Shown: positions 63,566-64,000 of the stretch, in pieces
Layout: every line of letters begins with the position of its first letter
How positions within the stretch are numbered: position 1 is the stretch's first letter
Source of the DNA: 630D-37 sp037447295
GTDB taxonomy: Bacteria; Chloroflexota; Anaerolineae; Anaerolineales; Villigracilaceae
Assembly: GCA_037447295.1 (NCBI GenBank)
Contig: JBBIGZ010000009.1
Coordinates: forward strand, 1 to 64,000
Length of the DNA: 64,000 bases
Reading direction: 5' to 3'
Program-made: the position numbers and the translations under genes
Notes under the pieces: generated by a model
What the model was told of the DNA's origin: nothing
Databases searched by the model: none
The model's input: the letters and a program-made list of their open reading frames with translations, nothing else

Positions 63566-64000
63566 ATGAAAGTCTATCACCCTCCCAAAATCCCCTCTTC
63601 GGAGATCACCCCTTCCCATCTCTATTTCTCCCGTCGCGATGTGCTGAAGATGGCCGCCATCCTGGCCGGTGGGCTGGGATTGGCGGCCTGCGCGCCGGCC
63701 CTGGTGCAATCGCCAACGCCTGCGCCCCCCACATTCCGAACCTCGGGACAAACCGATGAGCGCGGCGATGCCCTGACTCCATATGAGATGATCACGAATT
63801 ACAACAACTACTACGAATTCAGCGAACAAAAGGAGGCTGTCGCCCGCCTGGCACAGAATTTTGAAACCCATCCCTGGACCGTGGAGGTGGGTGGTCTGTG
63901 CCGCTTTCCGAAAATCTACGATATCGATGATCTGCTCAAGCGCTTCCCGGCCGAGGAACGCATTTACCGCCTGCGCTGCGTGGAAGGCTGGAGCATGATC
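63566..64000 (+). CDS. MsrP (YedY)-like molybdopterin oxidoreductase, N-terminal part
   Basis: The gene is open at the right edge (about 145 codons are seen). A twin-arginine motif FSRRDVLKMAAILAGGLGLA followed by ACAP gives a Tat-exported lipoprotein. The mature part has TPYEMITNYNNYYEFSEQKE and WTVEVGGLCRFPKIYDIDDL, then the molybdenum-ligand cysteine in RLRCVEGWSMI, as in the catalytic subunit of the protein-methionine-sulfoxide reductase. Its partner MsrQ is outside the window if present. It lies in the same operon as the chromate transporter and the M3 peptidase. Confidence 0.92.
   Translation, partial: MKVYHPPKIPSSEITPSHLYFSRRDVLKMAAILAGGLGLAACAPALVQSPTPAPPTFRTSGQTDERGDALTPYEMITNYNNYYEFSEQKEAVARLAQNFETHPWTVEVGGLCRFPKIYDIDDLLKRFPAEERIYRLRCVEGWSMI

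Overview
The window looks like a chromosomal segment of an anaerobic or facultative member of the Chloroflexota, most likely class Anaerolineae. This is inference from gene content: an aldehyde:ferredoxin oxidoreductase, a SpoVS-family protein in a segment without sporulation genes, lipoproteins with long Thr/Pro linkers, pairs of polytopic glycosyltransferase-like proteins, and GAF/PAS sensor kinases without neighbouring regulators. No prophage, insertion sequence, rRNA or CRISPR array is visible. Coding density is high, many genes overlap by 1-17 bases, and one tRNA (Pro, GGG) is present.

Layout. Positions 1-3.4 kb carry a DUF1156-type DNA methylase running off the left edge and a membrane-anchored phospholipase D-like protein, both minus strand; this may be the rim of a defence region. 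3.6-8.5 kb holds SpoVS, a secreted triple lamin-tail-domain protein, a DUF554 membrane protein, a fumarylacetoacetate hydrolase and a creatininase-family enzyme. 8.9-14.7 kb holds a PHP phosphoesterase, UvrC and two large membrane proteins. After tRNA-Pro, 15.6-22.4 kb is a plus-strand operon (SCP2 protein, aldehyde:ferredoxin oxidoreductase, NAD(P)HX repair enzyme, aminotransferase, PEP carboxykinase) ending in a strong terminator. 22.5-31.1 kb is a converging minus-strand run: APC-type potassium transporter, two TrkA proteins, a threonine synthase-like enzyme, a histidine kinase, a metallo-beta-lactamase-fold protein and asparaginase. 31.1-43.1 kb has a giant sensor kinase, then Ser/Thr kinase-rpe, rnz-pfkA, a minus-strand MFS/baseplate-J-like/RuvX operon, an FHA protein and LipB. 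43.2-43.9 kb has a methyltransferase remnant. 44-49.8 kb has an SDR-type threonine dehydrogenase, a lipoprotein and a peptide-type ABC transporter without ATPases. 50-57 kb is a replication block (DUF151 nuclease, DnaB, a DnaD-like protein, a double-AAA+ DnaC-like protein) followed by pyrimidine phosphorylase and ComM. 57.2-64 kb has an FAD oxidoreductase, MscL-UvrD, an M3 peptidase, a chromate transporter and the start of MsrP.

The most unusual points are four. (1) The ABC substrate-binding protein at 45.9 kb has its classical N-terminal segment at the C-terminus, so it appears circularly permuted. (2) The DnaC-like helicase-loader candidate contains two complete AAA+ modules. (3) A family of degenerate heptamer arrays (consensus CSGTCYA) occupies at least ten intergenic gaps, and a separate octamer array runs up to the dnaB start codon. 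(4) The methylase at the left edge carries five insert-like, repeat-derived stretches that keep its frame open. No single large new system with many unknown genes is evident; the novelty lies in these architectures and repeats.
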